Positions 38,401-50,071 are shown, counted from the stretch's first letter. The stretch: DNA of 64,000 nucleotides from Cyclospora cayetanensis (GCF_002999335.1 NW_020312047.1:62001-126000), one strand, 5' to 3'. Notes: generated by a model not told the origin, from the sequence alone. Made by a program: numbers and translations.

Positions 38401-41003
38401 CTGTCTTCTCTCCGCATGAGGAAGAAGAGGTTTTTCCCGATCTGCAAGGGGAAGGCGAGAATCACTGGGCTTCTCGGACCCCCTACACAGAAGAAGAGCA
38501 GGAAATGGCATTCGAAGGGGCAGGGAGGTGGCCTCCAGGCCTGAGCTGCGGTGTATGGCGAGGACGCGAGGTGGAGTCCTCTGCAGAGGACGAAGCTGCT
38601 GCGGAAGGCAGCCTCCAGATCCGCAATCGAAGCGGAAATGGCGCTCCCGAAACACCGCAGCGAATGGACTGCAGTCTGCCCACACCAACGGGGGTGCCTA
38701 CGGAGGACGACAGCGGCGGCCTTCAGACTCCCAAGCAGCCATCGGAGGCGGATTCAGAGATGTTGGAACCTGTAGACTCGTTCCTCAGACTCAAGATACT
38801 TGCCAATGGGAGAAACGAAGAAAGAGAAATTTGGGTGGATCCTCGGGGAGTTGTCCTTGGCAGAGGGCCCCATGGCTCCACGGCAAGTTTGAGAAAGGTG
38901 TGTTATCGCGACTTTTCTGCCATTTGCCCTCATCGCGTCCCTCTGCTTTCTCTTGCATGCGGCTCCCCATCGCGGCCGTAGGGGGTAGGGTTGCTGTGCG
39001 TGTGCCGGGGCAGGATCGTCCTCTCTGCCTGCAGTGCAGAGTATGCGTTGCTCTCATACTGTAGGAGTAAGCTGAGATACAACATGGGAGAAAGAGTCTG
39101 CCAAAGGTTTCGTGGGTTTCTGCAGATCTCGGTAACTACAAGCAATGGATATGTCAGCCGTCAGCACTGCTTGGTGTACTACGACGGCCGGGAGCCTGCG
39201 CAGCGGCGCTGGATGCTTAAGGACATGAGCACCTTGGGCACCTTTATTCGCCTCAAGCCCATGGAACCCTATCCTTGCTCGATCCAGCCCCGCAGTGTGT
39301 TTAAGGTTGGACAGTGCAAGCTAGAGCTGTCCCCGTGGTCGCCGTTACCCCAGCAGCAGCAGCAACAACAGCAGCAGAGCCGCTCTGCCCCTGTGGATGT
39401 GCCCTTGCAACGCCTTCCAGACCTCCAGAGGCACCCCTTCGCCTCTCCTGTCAATGTTTTCCCCTCCCACGAGCACTTTTATGACTTGATCAGAGATGCG
39501 GAGAGGCAATCCGAGACGCAAATCCCTTATGCACCGCTGGGTTCCCAAAACAGGAGCTCCGACGCCGAAGAGCGCCCCCCCCCCGAGCACCTCCATATCA
39601 ATCAGCAGCTCCCGCGGCTGCATACGAGCTTCCCTGTTTTCCTCCCGTGGAATAGGACAGTTATTCAAGAGGCGCAGCATTTACCGAACGCCGTATCTTC
39701 CGTTCAAGGTTTGCACACCCGTGCCAGTTCACGCTCTAAAGCCTAACGAGGTCACTATGACTGCAGGGACAGGCCCACTGCGTGGTGCTGCTAGGGCGAA
39801 TGCCCGCCACTTTTTTTTTTAATTTCGCGTATAGCCTCGTGTGTGAGTGCCTCCGAATTTTTGAGGCTTTTTTTGGCTCGTCTGCTGTCCTCAGATTTGA
39901 TGCGCCGACAAATCTTTCGGGCCGATATGGAGCCGCTACGCCACCCTACTGCCTTCGACGCTCTAGGAGTGTCTGGCCAGCCGGAGATTATGGAGCTGGA
40001 CAGACCTCTGAGCCCCAACGGAGCAGCGGAATCTCAGACGCTTACGTGGCCTGGAATCATGCCTCAGGAAGCACTGAACGAGCACAACGCTGCCCTTCCT
40101 GCAGCAATAGAACACTTGGGGGCACCGGGGCCTGAGGGGCCCCTGGACTTTTCCCGTATGCCGCTGCATGCCTTCACTTCGGTGACAGTGCCCCTCTCCG
40201 GGGGTCCCCCCAATCAGCCGACCCCCGCCGCTCACGTTACGAGCCACGACGGCGTTTTCAGGACTTGGAGGCATCTGCACGGCAGAGGACGACGCCCCCC
40301 AAGAGGCAACAGGGCACTCCTGGCCACCGAATCTGGAATGAACATGATGGAGCATTTGGTGTGGACGCTCTCGAGTTACCAGATGCCACAGCAGACAAAT
40401 CCCAATTTCGCTCCGCTGACCCCTTCACATCAGACCGCGGCCGCGAACCCCGCAGCCCAGCGGCAGAGACAGCGCAGACGCAGGGCTCCGCAGGACGGAG
40501 CTGGGCACGCAAGAGACTCCCGCAGTCTTCCCGACAATCCAGTGGAGTCCCCTTCAGGCAGTTCCCCGATTCGCGAGTGCCTCTACCCCGCAAGGACTCA
40601 GAGTACAGGTACTGCGGGAGAGCGGAACCGTGCGAGCTCGGGAGCCTCTCCCGATGCCAGGGCTTCTCACCACGGCAGCGGCCGCTTCGCAGGTCACGTG
40701 GGGTCCCCTGTGGGCGTTGAACAGAGAGCCCCTGCAGTTGTAGAGCGCCCACTGGTCCAGCGTGAGCCTTCGGATCTCCAGTGGCGGCAGCAGGCCATTA
40801 GAAGCCTGGCGCACGAAAGATACGAGGGCCTAGGGCACAGGAGTCTTCGCAGTGCGCACTACATGCAGCAGGAAGGCAGCTCTGGGTCTGCGGCACTTTG
40901 CGCCGAAAATCCCATGGCCTTCATGGCATTTCTGGAGGAGACGACGGTCAGCGCCCGAGAGGCAGGCACTCAGAGCCTGCCTCCAAGCCAAGCAAGACCC
41001 TAA
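35491..41003 (+). CDS. RING finger protein with two C-terminal FHA domains, 7 exons
   Basis: Exons: 35491-36626, 36803-36867, 37250-37428, 37725-37936, 38096-38897, 39126-39708, 39895-41003; phases agree and the product is 1361 aa. Intron 3 has a GC donor (CAG|GCAAGT). Seen: a Ser/Ala/Pro-rich N-terminal part; a C3HC4 RING (about 232-271: CPICLDLF, CGHSFCRYC, CPLCRQ); FHA1 (about 475-560: GRHQHS, SLSH, VDLGSTIGT, GDLIHIGDRVEL); a low-complexity linker; FHA2 (about 757-870: VVLGRG, NGYVSRQHCLVYY, LKDMSTLGTFI); a Gln run (about 873); and a long disordered tail. RING domains recruit E2 enzymes for ubiquitin transfer, and FHA domains bind phosphothreonine. A phosphorylation-guided E3 ligase is the natural inference. 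Oddity: both FHA domains lack the Asn of the usual NGT turn. The start at 35491 is chosen over 35398 because the codons before it lie in an unconvincing stretch. Confidence 0.85.
36099..36130 (+). repeat. CAG/CAA-rich tract coding Ser/Asn run
   Basis: An AACAGCAGCAGCAACAGCAA-type tract read in the frame giving Asn/Ser rather than Gln. CAG-type tracts inside exons, coding for different residues by frame, are a hallmark of Eimeria coding regions. Similar short tracts occur at 35670-35690, 39351-39380 (Gln) and 57557-57573 (Gln). Confidence 0.7.
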
Positions 41004-41660
41004 AGTCTCAGCCTCTCACTTTTCGCTCCGTTTTGGCTGCTCCTTGTGCTCGGTTACTCATGTTAGACGAGCATTAATATGCAATGGTGGCTAAGTTGGC
41101 AGTAGCTAATGCGTTGGTATTGTTCTGTGCACCATTTTTTATGTTGCTTCCTCCGTACTAGTCCAGAGCGCTTGTGTTCACTTGTGGCTCGGACCAAAGC
41201 AACAAATTGCTGTACCATAATTCAAATGGTTTAATTGGCATATTCAAAATTCCGTATTGCTATATTCTTTTACTCTGGAGCTTATGGTTAGAGCCTGCTG
41301 GGAAGCCACTGCGGGAGAAAACCGCATATGGGAGTGCATCAATCAGAGGGCCGCCTATTTGTATCATGGCATGCTCTAAGACTCATAGCACCTCCGCATC
41401 TCTCTGCTTCGACCTGTGGGTCATGAAGTTTTTTGTCTCGAGAGCCCCGGTGCACTGAAAAAACCAGAATGCACTGGAGTGGGCTTAAATCCACAAAACA
41501 AGAATTCACACTTTCCACTCTCCTTAGCCAAAGTTGACTGATTCTTTTTTGTGGATCCTTAACGTGCACGGAGCCGGTGCCTCACATCGCGTTACGTATA
41601 ATATCGCATGGATTCAGATGCGTAATTCATTTTTGACCACTAGCCGCTGGAATGTTGGCA
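41004..41660. other. short convergent intergenic region
   Basis: 657 nt between two convergent genes, AT-rich, with no ORF that resembles an exon. It must contain both 3' UTRs. Confidence 0.6.
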
Positions 41661-43719
41661 CTACCGTGCTGGAAATGAGGCTTCGCTGCGGCTGTGCAAC
41701 CGCTCCGCCTCTCGGTGTATTTTTCTCAGTGTAGCTCTGATATGGTCTATCTCTCTTAGGAATCGTCCTGTTTTTCCTTCTTTCTCAACAAGCAAGGTGA
41801 GCTGCCGAAAACGGAGAAGCGGCTCCATCAAATTGAATTGCTGGTCAGTCGCCTGCTTCGCTTTCAGCCCAAGGGTAGCAGATACCCGAGCCCGAACCTG
41901 TCGCAACAGCCTCTCCGCATCTTCCTGCAAGCTGATGGGGCATTATACACATAAGGGCGATCGAATTTAAGCTGATCAATTGCGTGTACCCGTTTATTTG
42001 CATCCTGATCATATTGTTGTTTTTCATCTCCACATGTCTACTCTCCTTTTTTGCCGACTGAAACCGAGAGGTGTGAAACCTGGAAAATGGTAACGGAATA
42101 TAACACGAGAAGACGTGAGGAGTTGATGAGTTCAACTGTTGTTAATTGCACAGTATGAGTACACGCGGAGGAAAGGCGATATGAATTACTCGGGAAAGCA
42201 CACGGCCAAGCACAGTCGAAGAAGAGGAAGTGTGGCGGGAAGGAGCTGCATTACCTTAGCTTGTTTTTAGTTGCCTCCAAATCTGATTGCAGATACTGCA
42301 AGTGGGGCAGCACCGTTTCCACTTCAAAGGCAAGTTGCATTCCCTGAAATATGTCATTTTATGAAAAAGGTTCACGACCATAACCTTCGGCAAACGAAGA
42401 TTAAAAGCATAATAGCAGTACCTCTGCCAGGGAATTTCGAGTTTGCTTATTGGAGTTGATTTTCCTTTGTGTAGGTGGTAACTCCCTATAGCCGTATTCC
42501 AGGATTTCTTTTTCAAGGCTCCTGAGTCGGTCGACAACCCGTCGTGCATTAACTTTCTATTTTAGGGATAGGACGGATAGCTGCGCCTTCTTTCTTGTCA
42601 TGAAGTATCATCGCCGTTACCTGCAGCTCCTCCCCAACCTCCTAAAACATCGAACAGAGTGAATTTTATGTACAGCATATAATAGGACATGTAATGCGCT
42701 AGTACCTGACCCGTATATTTTGCTAATGCAGATAGTCGAATTGCTTCTCTCTCGCGCTCTTCTTCGGTCTGCGTTATTCCGTTTTTGGTCCGCCTGATTT
42801 TCTCTAACAGTGCACTACCGGCCGCCACAACACCATCATACACTTCTCTCCAGGCTGCAGCTAGCCCGTCTAGCGGGTTCGCCGCCTTTTTGGAAGCATC
42901 TGATCCCTTCAGTTGCTTTAATCCTTCTGAAATGGCAAACAGTTTTTCTGAATGGGGAATGAACTCATGAATAATGAACCGCTCGGCCACTCGGTGACCG
43001 CTTCCTCGGTGCTTTGTGGCCCAGTGCAAATCTATGAGCATTCCAAGCGGTCATTGAAAGAAAAGCGACATGACACTGCAGAATTTGGTTACCTGATGCA
43101 GCACGGCGAGCTGCTTGCAGCTCTTCGGACAGATTGAGGTCTGGATATGGAGAACAGTCACCCGCCTCTAAAGAAACCAAGTGTGCGACTTCTTCAGTGA
43201 GCTAAATAACTCTTGAATTCAAAGTTCAACAATGCCGATTCGAGCTATTGAACTACCTGAGAGACCGATTCGTGTACTTTTGCCGCACTTTCGCTCAACT
43301 GTCGCGAGTGTTCTTCTTCTGCTGCCCCATATTTTGCTGGCTTTCCAATGACTAGCACCACCTAACAAAAGCAAACAGGAAGCACGCACGATTGTTAAAG
43401 CGTCACTCTCATTCTGCCTATGCTGATCTTTGTCTCTTACACGCCTAATGATCGGCTTGAGACGTGCAGACCGCTTCTTCAATAGGTCTACGCTTTCAAG
43501 AAGGTCTTGCTCGTCTCCGGCAGCATTTAAGAGGCAAGGGGCTGCAGACTCGATCAGGTCGATTTGTGCAGCCAAACTGCTCAAGGGAATTATTGCTGGG
43601 TGACCCAAAAGCCTGTAAATGGCGGCGTCTTCCCCCGTGTGTGCTATGCGGTGCGCCCCTCCGAACGCAATGCCGCACTCTGCAGAAACCGCTGCTGCAA
43701 ATAGTACTGAAGCCCTCAT
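41661..43719 (-). CDS. secreted helix-rich protein of unknown function, 8 exons
   Basis: Exons on the minus strand: 43719-43441, 43361-43257, 43201-43093, 43031-42706, 42641-42621, 42556-42422, 42343-42255, 41931-41661. All phases agree and the product is 444 aa. Exon 5 is a 21-nt microexon (7 codons). Seen: a signal peptide (MRASVLFAAAVSAECGIAFG); after it the chain is dominated by amphipathic, charged helices (for example EEEHSRQLSESAAKVHESV, RRVVDRLRSLEKEILEY, LQSDLEATKNKL, EDAERLLRQVRARV), suggesting coiled coils. No further membrane span is seen. I do not recognise the family. A secreted coiled-coil protein in a coccidian could reside in dense granules, the oocyst wall or the ER, and the sequence does not decide. 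It lies head-to-tail with the two minus-strand ORFs to its right. The exon 6 and exon 8 acceptors were chosen to keep phase. Confidence 0.7.
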
Positions 43720-43970
43720 CCTGGCATCCTTTTACAATAAAACTAGCAGTTTTAGGGTGCCAGGAATTTAAGACCGCCGTTTATGGAGATTCGGCATCGT
43801 GCAAGTTGCGGCGAGTGTACGTTGTCCCCGGCGGTAAGGACACCCCAGAATAGCCACTGTGAGCCTTTGGCCATGAAACGACGCGAAGAATTATATGGAT
43901 ACATAGCGAGCAAAAGAGGTGGTCGCGCCAATGAAAGTTGGTCACTTATGTTCATCTCGTCTGCCTTCAG

Positions 43971-44660
43971 TCATCGGATATGAATGTAGGCAGAGGCAGG
44001 TGGTGAGTGCACACTGCTGTTATCGGAATGAATAATTGCTGTTGGCCGCACATTATCTAGGCAGTGCTGTGGTGAATGAGCAGACAAAGTGACAGATTTC
44101 GCAGGTTCGTCAGCAAACTGCAGCGGGGAGGTCTGGCAGACACTTCCTTCATTTAACAACGCTGCGGCCACTGTGTTCACTGTTGCAGCTTCCGCCGCAA
44201 CAGGGTCACTTATCTGCTGCTCCAGAAGCTTTTGGCGCTGTGATAATGGCTCGACAGACTCGGCACTTGTGTCACCCAATTGACATTCAAGTTTTCCGAT
44301 AGACTGACGCATGCCTTTCCGCTGCTCTTCATCAGGATCTCTAACAGGGATTGCCATCTGCTGTGTTTCTTCATTTATTGCTGTTGAGGGCGAATCCGCA
44401 GCAGGGATAAGAAAAGGGCGACATGTTGAATATGGATTGCACGCAGGGATTGTGCTGGAAGCAGCATAAGCTTGTGATAGATGCCAACTCGGCCATTCTG
44501 CGAATGAATACTGCTGAGAGCTAAAACCGTAGCACGCTGGCCACTGCTGTGCTGCATAGTACATATAATGGGGGGCTGGAAAGCAGTCGCTGCACATAAT
44601 AGCATAAGGCATTAATAATCTGAATAGCGATGAAGAAAGGCCTGAACAGCCTATTTGCAT
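43971..44660 (-). CDS. Tyr/Gln-rich ORF, possibly the C-terminal part of the RRM gene
   Basis: A 229-codon frame from an internal Met. Its N-terminal part has an aromatic and Gln-rich stretch (YMYYAAQQWPACYGFSSQQY), followed by polar sequence with no domain I recognise. Two readings are possible. It may be a separate small gene. Or it may be the last exon (44641-43971) of the tandem-RRM gene, joined through a small exon at 44750-44693 and a GTAAGC donor at 45062; that alternative keeps phase throughout and would give a 442-aa protein with the aromatic, Gln-rich tail common in RNA-binding proteins. Against it, the alternative splice would remove the last strand of RRM2. Only 250 nt separate its stop from the start of the secreted-protein gene. 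Confidence 0.45.
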   Translation of the reverse strand: MQIGCSGLSSSLFRLLMPYAIMCSDCFPAPHYMYYAAQQWPACYGFSSQQYSFAEWPSWHLSQAYAASSTIPACNPYSTCRPFLIPAADSPSTAINEETQQMAIPVRDPDEEQRKGMRQSIGKLECQLGDTSAESVEPLSQRQKLLEQQISDPVAAEAATVNTVAAALLNEGSVCQTSPLQFADEPAKSVTLSAHSPQHCLDNVRPTAIIHSDNSSVHSPPASAYIHIR

Positions 44661-45023
44661 GGAAGCCCTCAAATCAGATACGCTAGGTTCACGTACCGCT
44701 GAGTAATGGGCCAGTCGGCCCGCATTCTGGATCGTTTGGGCTCCGGCTTTCTAATCTCTACGAATCGATCCTGGAAGCAAACGTATTTGCGCACAGCAAG
44801 CCCCAGCTTTGCACTGTTACAAGAATATCTATACCACCCATGCTATCCGGGATGTGGGGCTATACACACACTCTGTACAATAAACTTAATGACGACAGCC
44901 CGCCGAGGCCCTTCATAGGACCGACACAAAAGAAATGTTTCAGGAAATACCGAATCCAGAGGCAAATATTGGTGAACAAGTAGAAAGATAAGCAAGGAAG
45001 GGGGCTACAGGATGGGAGACACG

Positions 45024-46288
45024 TCAAGTTGTTGCTGCTCTCTTATGAAAGGCCACGCTTACTCCAATCCGACAAGCACCTTGGCCGATGAGGGACTCAG
45101 CCACTCTCTTCTGCTTAAAAGTTACGAACCCGAAACAGCGAGATTGCCCTCCGCAGTCTGTTACGATCTGCACTGCCTCCACTTCCCCAAATCGGCCGAG
45201 CTCCCTATGTGTAAGCAGAGCAATTGAATGGGTGGGCGTGGACAGTTCAAACTGATATAGTACGCACTAGCGCTTTACAAGCCAGAACCAGAGAAAGCTC
45301 ACGTGGCGAGTCCTTCTATTCCCAAAGAGGGTGGCAAGCCCCCAACGAAGACTTTTCTAGGGAAGTCTGTTGGGGTGCTGTCGTTCTCCCTTCTGATATC
45401 AATCCGTTTTCCTCTCAGATATTGAATAGTGTTAAATATGGCGCTCTCTGACGCGCCGCTATCCATTGTAACAAAGCCGAAGCCCTTCTTTCTGCCTGTA
45501 GCATAGTCTTTGGCTAGCCGTACACTACGGACTGTTCCATATCTAGAAAAGAGTTCATTTACCGCCTGCAGCAATGCAGAACAACGTGAAAGACATTTTG
45601 CGAATTGGCAATAAAGAAATTAGTAAAAGTGGTAACAGTGGTGTGATTTTAAAGGAGAAACAGAAGGTGCACAGCCTGTACTTGCAGTATTCGAGAAGTG
45701 TGTATTGTTCATTTGATTATTATTTTCCCCAACAGGACAATCCTGATGAATATGTGGCCATGCAAGGTAGCCCAGCTTAATATCCTACTGAAAAAAGAAC
45801 AGCTGTTACGTCAGGAGAAAATTAGTTGCAGAATTTCAGCAGCAACCCACGTCCTCATCCACTTCCTGGGGGAGGCCACCAATGAAAAACCTGAATGGAC
45901 GTGGCCCCTCTGTCCCAGGAAAGGATGCACCTAAAGTGCAGCCACAAGGCTCGCAGAGAATTTAGGCGTTTCAATAGCGTGTTAAGCATGAGGAAATGCA
46001 CTTTGAACGCACAGTAGAAATGGAATCAACGTGTTTTGGCATATGCAGGAACAGCAAGCACAATCGGACTGATTCTTCCACCTTGTTGCTCACGACAAAT
46101 TGGGTGCAGGAGCGGGAAGCAGATGAAGCAACCAGACTTGCAAACGCAATGTGGGTAAACCCTCCATTCCTACCTTGTGGTGCTGCCGTGACCTCTTCGA
46201 TGCTTGCAGCTGAGAGGCTGCGGCCCTCAGTGTTATCATGGGTCGTCTTGTGGGAATCCATGGACCCACTTAATGCTTTCGGAGACAC
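45024..46288 (-). CDS. tandem-RRM RNA-binding protein (Musashi/hnRNP A-B type), 4 exons
   Basis: Exons on the minus strand: 46288-46174, 45930-45851, 45565-45303, 45204-45024, phases 1, 0, 2 agreeing, 212 aa. Seen: RRM1 with RNP2 FFIGGLP (exon 2) and RNP1 KKGFGFVTM (exon 3); a short linker; RRM2 with RNP2 KVFVGGLP (exon 3) and RNP1 RCFGFVTF (exon 4), ending in VSVAFHKRA as the fourth strand. Two RRMs separated by a very short linker, both with GGLP in RNP2, are typical of Musashi, DAZAP1 and hnRNP A/B proteins, which bind single-stranded RNA and act in splicing, mRNA stability or translational control. The N-terminal 45 residues are polar. A longer version reading into 43971-44660 is possible (see that entry). 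RRM1 is split by an intron of 285 nt. Confidence 0.82.
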
Positions 46289-46845
46289 ACAGAGAGCAAA
46301 GTGGATACTAACTTACTCTCGGAGGGTGACTGCAATTTCGCGATTTTGAAACGGGCGCCCGCACGGCTCGTGCTGGTCGTTTCCTGTCCAGTATGGCTGT
46401 ACCAGAAACTCTTTTTTTTGCCGACGAGGAAGGCCTTTATCCCTTTCCACAGAAGCCGTTGGATTTTCGGAGCCAAAAAATTACCTCATACTGCAGGCGA
46501 GAGTTTCAGAGTGGGAGCCGGGCAGGTGGGTGCGCAGCCACTGAACGATCCTGTGGTTCCGCCCGGTGACGCACCAACTGCATAATCGGAATGAGCTCAG
46601 AAATATACAGCAGATCTTCATTCTAAGGTTGAAAGAAACCATGTAGACAGCTTATTACGCCTTTAATTTTAAAATAGAGAGAAAACGAGAACAACAAGGG
46701 TGGATGGGGGCTAGTCGTGCAGACAACGAAAAGGCCACAAGCTAAACGCGTTAAAGATGTATGGCAGACAGACTATTGTACTGGCCACTACATACAAAAG
46801 TGAGTATCCAATCGAAAAGGTAATTCAAGCTTATGTGTCCGCAAG

Positions 46846-47075
46846 CTAGAGAACAACCGCGCATCCCCCAAAGCAATCCAACAAAGCCCGGCCATCACGC
46901 AGCCTCGCCAGCAGTTCAATTTGCCCCTCGTGCTGACTCTGGAGTTGGAGCAGCACCTGACCCACCTGCTCCTTAAGTAACAACGTTGGCAGTGAATTAG
47001 TTTGGTGCTGGCGGGAAGATTGTTGATGCATTTATGACCTGTACTTCATTACAGGCTGCTGCTGCAGCTCTAAGC
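46846..47075 (-). CDS. possible 3' exons of an unidentified gene
   Basis: Two small minus-strand exons separated by a GT-AG intron of about 67 nt give a helix-forming, Leu/Gln/Glu-rich C terminus ending DCFGGCAVVL at the stop (46846). The helical pattern and the clean splice pair argue for coding. The lack of any upstream exon I could phase argues for caution. It could instead be a gene relic. Confidence 0.25.
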
Positions 47076-49249
47076 ATTTCTAGTTGCAGAGTCCCCATTC
47101 CTTTTCGTGTAACTCCAGGAATGCCTCAAATAAGTTGAGAGGGCTCCCATTTCAAAGATTTGAGGATCGATCGCCGAAGTACCTGATGCGAGGACTTCGG
47201 TAGTCCTACAAAAGTACTTCTAAAAAGGCTAAGCAAACGTTGATGCAGCATGTGGGGTTCCCCCTCTGGTTTCGTTCAAGACAATCAATGATTGTGTGAG
47301 GTCACCAGGTGAGGAACATGCTTGTACAGGGCCACCGCTTACAATACAGAACTTCATATGATGTTTGTTGTAGCATGTATTCCATTCGCATCGCTCCTGG
47401 AGAAGGGGTACTTGTGGAACTTTACTAAGTAGAACTAGATCCTCGTAATCTACAAAGAATTTTTCGCAGAAAAAGGAGTTGAAGTCAGGTTAAGTACCAC
47501 AACCGCTTCATTGGGCACAGGGAAGCTGGGCATACAGCTGACTTTTACCTAGGACCCCAACCGCCCTTTTTTGAACACCAGGCGTCTAACCTGAAACTCC
47601 AGTCTTGGGCTACATTTGTAAACTGGTCATGTCATCAACAGATTCGGGAACTTCGGCCATCACAAGGTTGAAGGCTAAGTGGCAGGTAGTATCAAAGTTC
47701 GGCGCTTGCCGCAGCTGCTAAAATATCAAAGCCTTCACGACGTGGATCGCCCTAGCCTTGACATCTATCATATACATCTGATGGGGTATTGAGCTTACAC
47801 ACACTTACACACAAGTTCATACCACAACCCTCCTGCAAAGGCGAACTGCCGAACGACAGTAGCGGGCACCGTTGAAGCCGCATAAGAGTATTTTGTTATG
47901 TCATCTAATAAAAGTGCACTGGCATCCCGAAAGATTGACAAGCGACGTTAGCCAGCACAATACATGGATTAATATGGACAGAAGTGACATCGATGCAAAC
48001 AAATTATAGACTGAAGCTTCCAAATTTCTTCTCAGCTCGCTAAAATCGGTATCAGGACGTGCTCCTCGGGTCCCACCCCATTATTCCCCTATTACTGTGA
48101 GCAAAGCCATGCAGAATGTCTAGTTTCAAAGCAGATGTTTTACTCTCCTTTTGTCTCTTCTATCCATTTGAGCCAAAGGCTATTCACCTTAGTACAGTTG
48201 AACAGACAGGCTTTCAGCAGCCCACACTAACCGCAGAAGCACACGTGTACTTGCAGAAGCAGTGTGAATCACTACAGGCACATATGTGATGACGCAAAGG
48301 CAAAGATATGGCGGGTTTCATTACGCCTTCACTACTGAGTACGAAAAGGTACCAAACAACCGAGCCATCAAGGGGCGTTGAGAAGCAAAGGGCAAGCGCG
48401 GTTGAATGGCGGCCCTCTATAAAACGAGAAAGTGAAAGTGCTGAGACCACAGCGAAAGATTCTTCTTAAGGAGATCAAAGACCTGATGCTGTCTTAGATG
48501 CGTTAATTGACCGTGGATTTGGTACAAATCCAATGAAGTTTTTTGTACATATGCAAGGGTGGGGCCGTTCGCCACATGTGCATATCGTAAATGTATGAAC
48601 GCCAAATGCAAATGAGTTTACTATTAACGTCTTCCTCTCCTAAGCGGCACAAGCGGAGGCATGCATGGTCAGTGAAGCAGCCTGAAAGGTGAGGAAATAT
48701 GCTCCGCCAATAACCACAAACACCACATTTGGAGACTGTACTGTTGATTTGAGTGCGCTACCATCAAGCGTTTGAGAGCTTCGCCCAGTTAGTCTTGACA
48801 ACCGAGTAGTGTCGTGTGCTGTAGTAGTCTCTTGGGAATAACTTCAATGTGTCCAGGATACCTAGTTGTCCACTTCACACGGTTTATAGGCTGAAAGTGG
48901 CACCTACCATGCAACCAGGGGTGTATATTTAGATATTCTAGGCACGAAGGAATGTGTGAAGCGCGTTCCGATCTGTCTGCCAAAATGAATAGTACAATGC
49001 GGCGTCAGTTCTTTGTGAATGACTTCCTCATTACTTCTGCTTACTATTTGGGAGTTGGCATTTTTCGTTGTGCAATTAAATCGTGTTCCAAAGCAACCCT
49101 ACGCATGCACTACCACACTCCGAGTAGCGCCTCCCTGCGGACCTGCAACTCGCTTTTCGCGTTATGAAAGATGCGGGACGTTCCGCGGTAAAAGAGTCTA
49201 GCGTATCGCCATATGCTTAGACAGCTGAGCAAGGGCTAGGAAAAAATGA

Positions 49250-49660
49250 CAGCGGCAGGGCGAGCAAAACTGAGATCACCCTGCAGCCGCGTTGGGAGAA
49301 TATTATCCGTCGAGTCAATTTGTCAAAGTCACGGATGAGGGCAAAGGGGCGGCATGCGTTCACCTAAGAATGGCCGGAACGAGCAAAACCAGGGACTATC
49401 AAGACCGACTGTTGATGAAAATGCACTGGGGCCACGTGTACGGCATTTCGCACTGCCCTTCCTCTGCCATCTTCATTGTATACAACCAAAAGTAGGATGA
49501 CATGTTTAAAGTGGCAATAAGCGATAAATGCGAGCCGCCGCACCAATCGTAACCATAAATTACTGCAATATCGAAGGCAGCGAGACCCTTTGTCTTCTTA
49601 AGGATGAGCACAGATCCTCCCGTAGCATTATGGTCCTATACGCGGTGAACCTTGCGCGAC
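49250..49660 (-). mobile_element. possible reverse transcriptase remnant
   Basis: On the minus strand the frame near 49540-49620 reads NATGGSVLILKKTKG followed by AAFDIAVIYGY. This resembles the Ty3/gypsy pattern in which SP-G-P-V-V-KKKDG is followed by R-CVDYR-LN. Upstream and downstream frames are broken. The resemblance is short, so this is a weak call. Confidence 0.3.
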
Positions 49661-50071
49661 TGGGTCATTACGTGCCGCATCGTAGCTAACCTGAGATAAA
49701 GGCACACCGTGAGGTCCTTTCCCCGCTCTCCGTTAGCTTCCCAACCAAAAGTAGAGATGCACCACGTGAGGTACCGGGGCAGGCAACCAAATCCACGGGT
49801 CTGCGCCTGTAGCGCATTCTATGCAGCGGCCCTTGGAATTAAAAACCACAGGAATAGATCATTTGCCCTCCTCCCATATGCAGAGTGAGAGCATTTCTCC
49901 TGTCTTGCATGCCCATGGGGACTCAACCACTCTGGGTCTTCTAGCTCGACAGAAGCAGACTTTGCTGCTGCACCGCCGTGTTCGCTGCCTTGACGCATAC
50001 AGGCCTTAAGGGACCTCCTTTTGTGAAACTTTCTTGTGATACTTTCCACCCTAGAGCCACGGCTTGCAGGA

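Larger units (their letters stand above)
46289..50071. other. gene-poor interval with isolated exon-like fragments
   Basis: 3.8 kb without a complete gene model. On the minus strand, 47070-46846 holds a possible two-exon 3' end (a LQLEMLRAAAAACNEVQ segment joined across a 67-nt intron to EQVGQVLLQLQSQHEGQIEL, stop at 46846), but I could not extend it upstream. Around 49250-49660 the minus strand has a reverse-transcriptase-like patch, listed separately. The rest is unremarkable. Confidence 0.4.
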
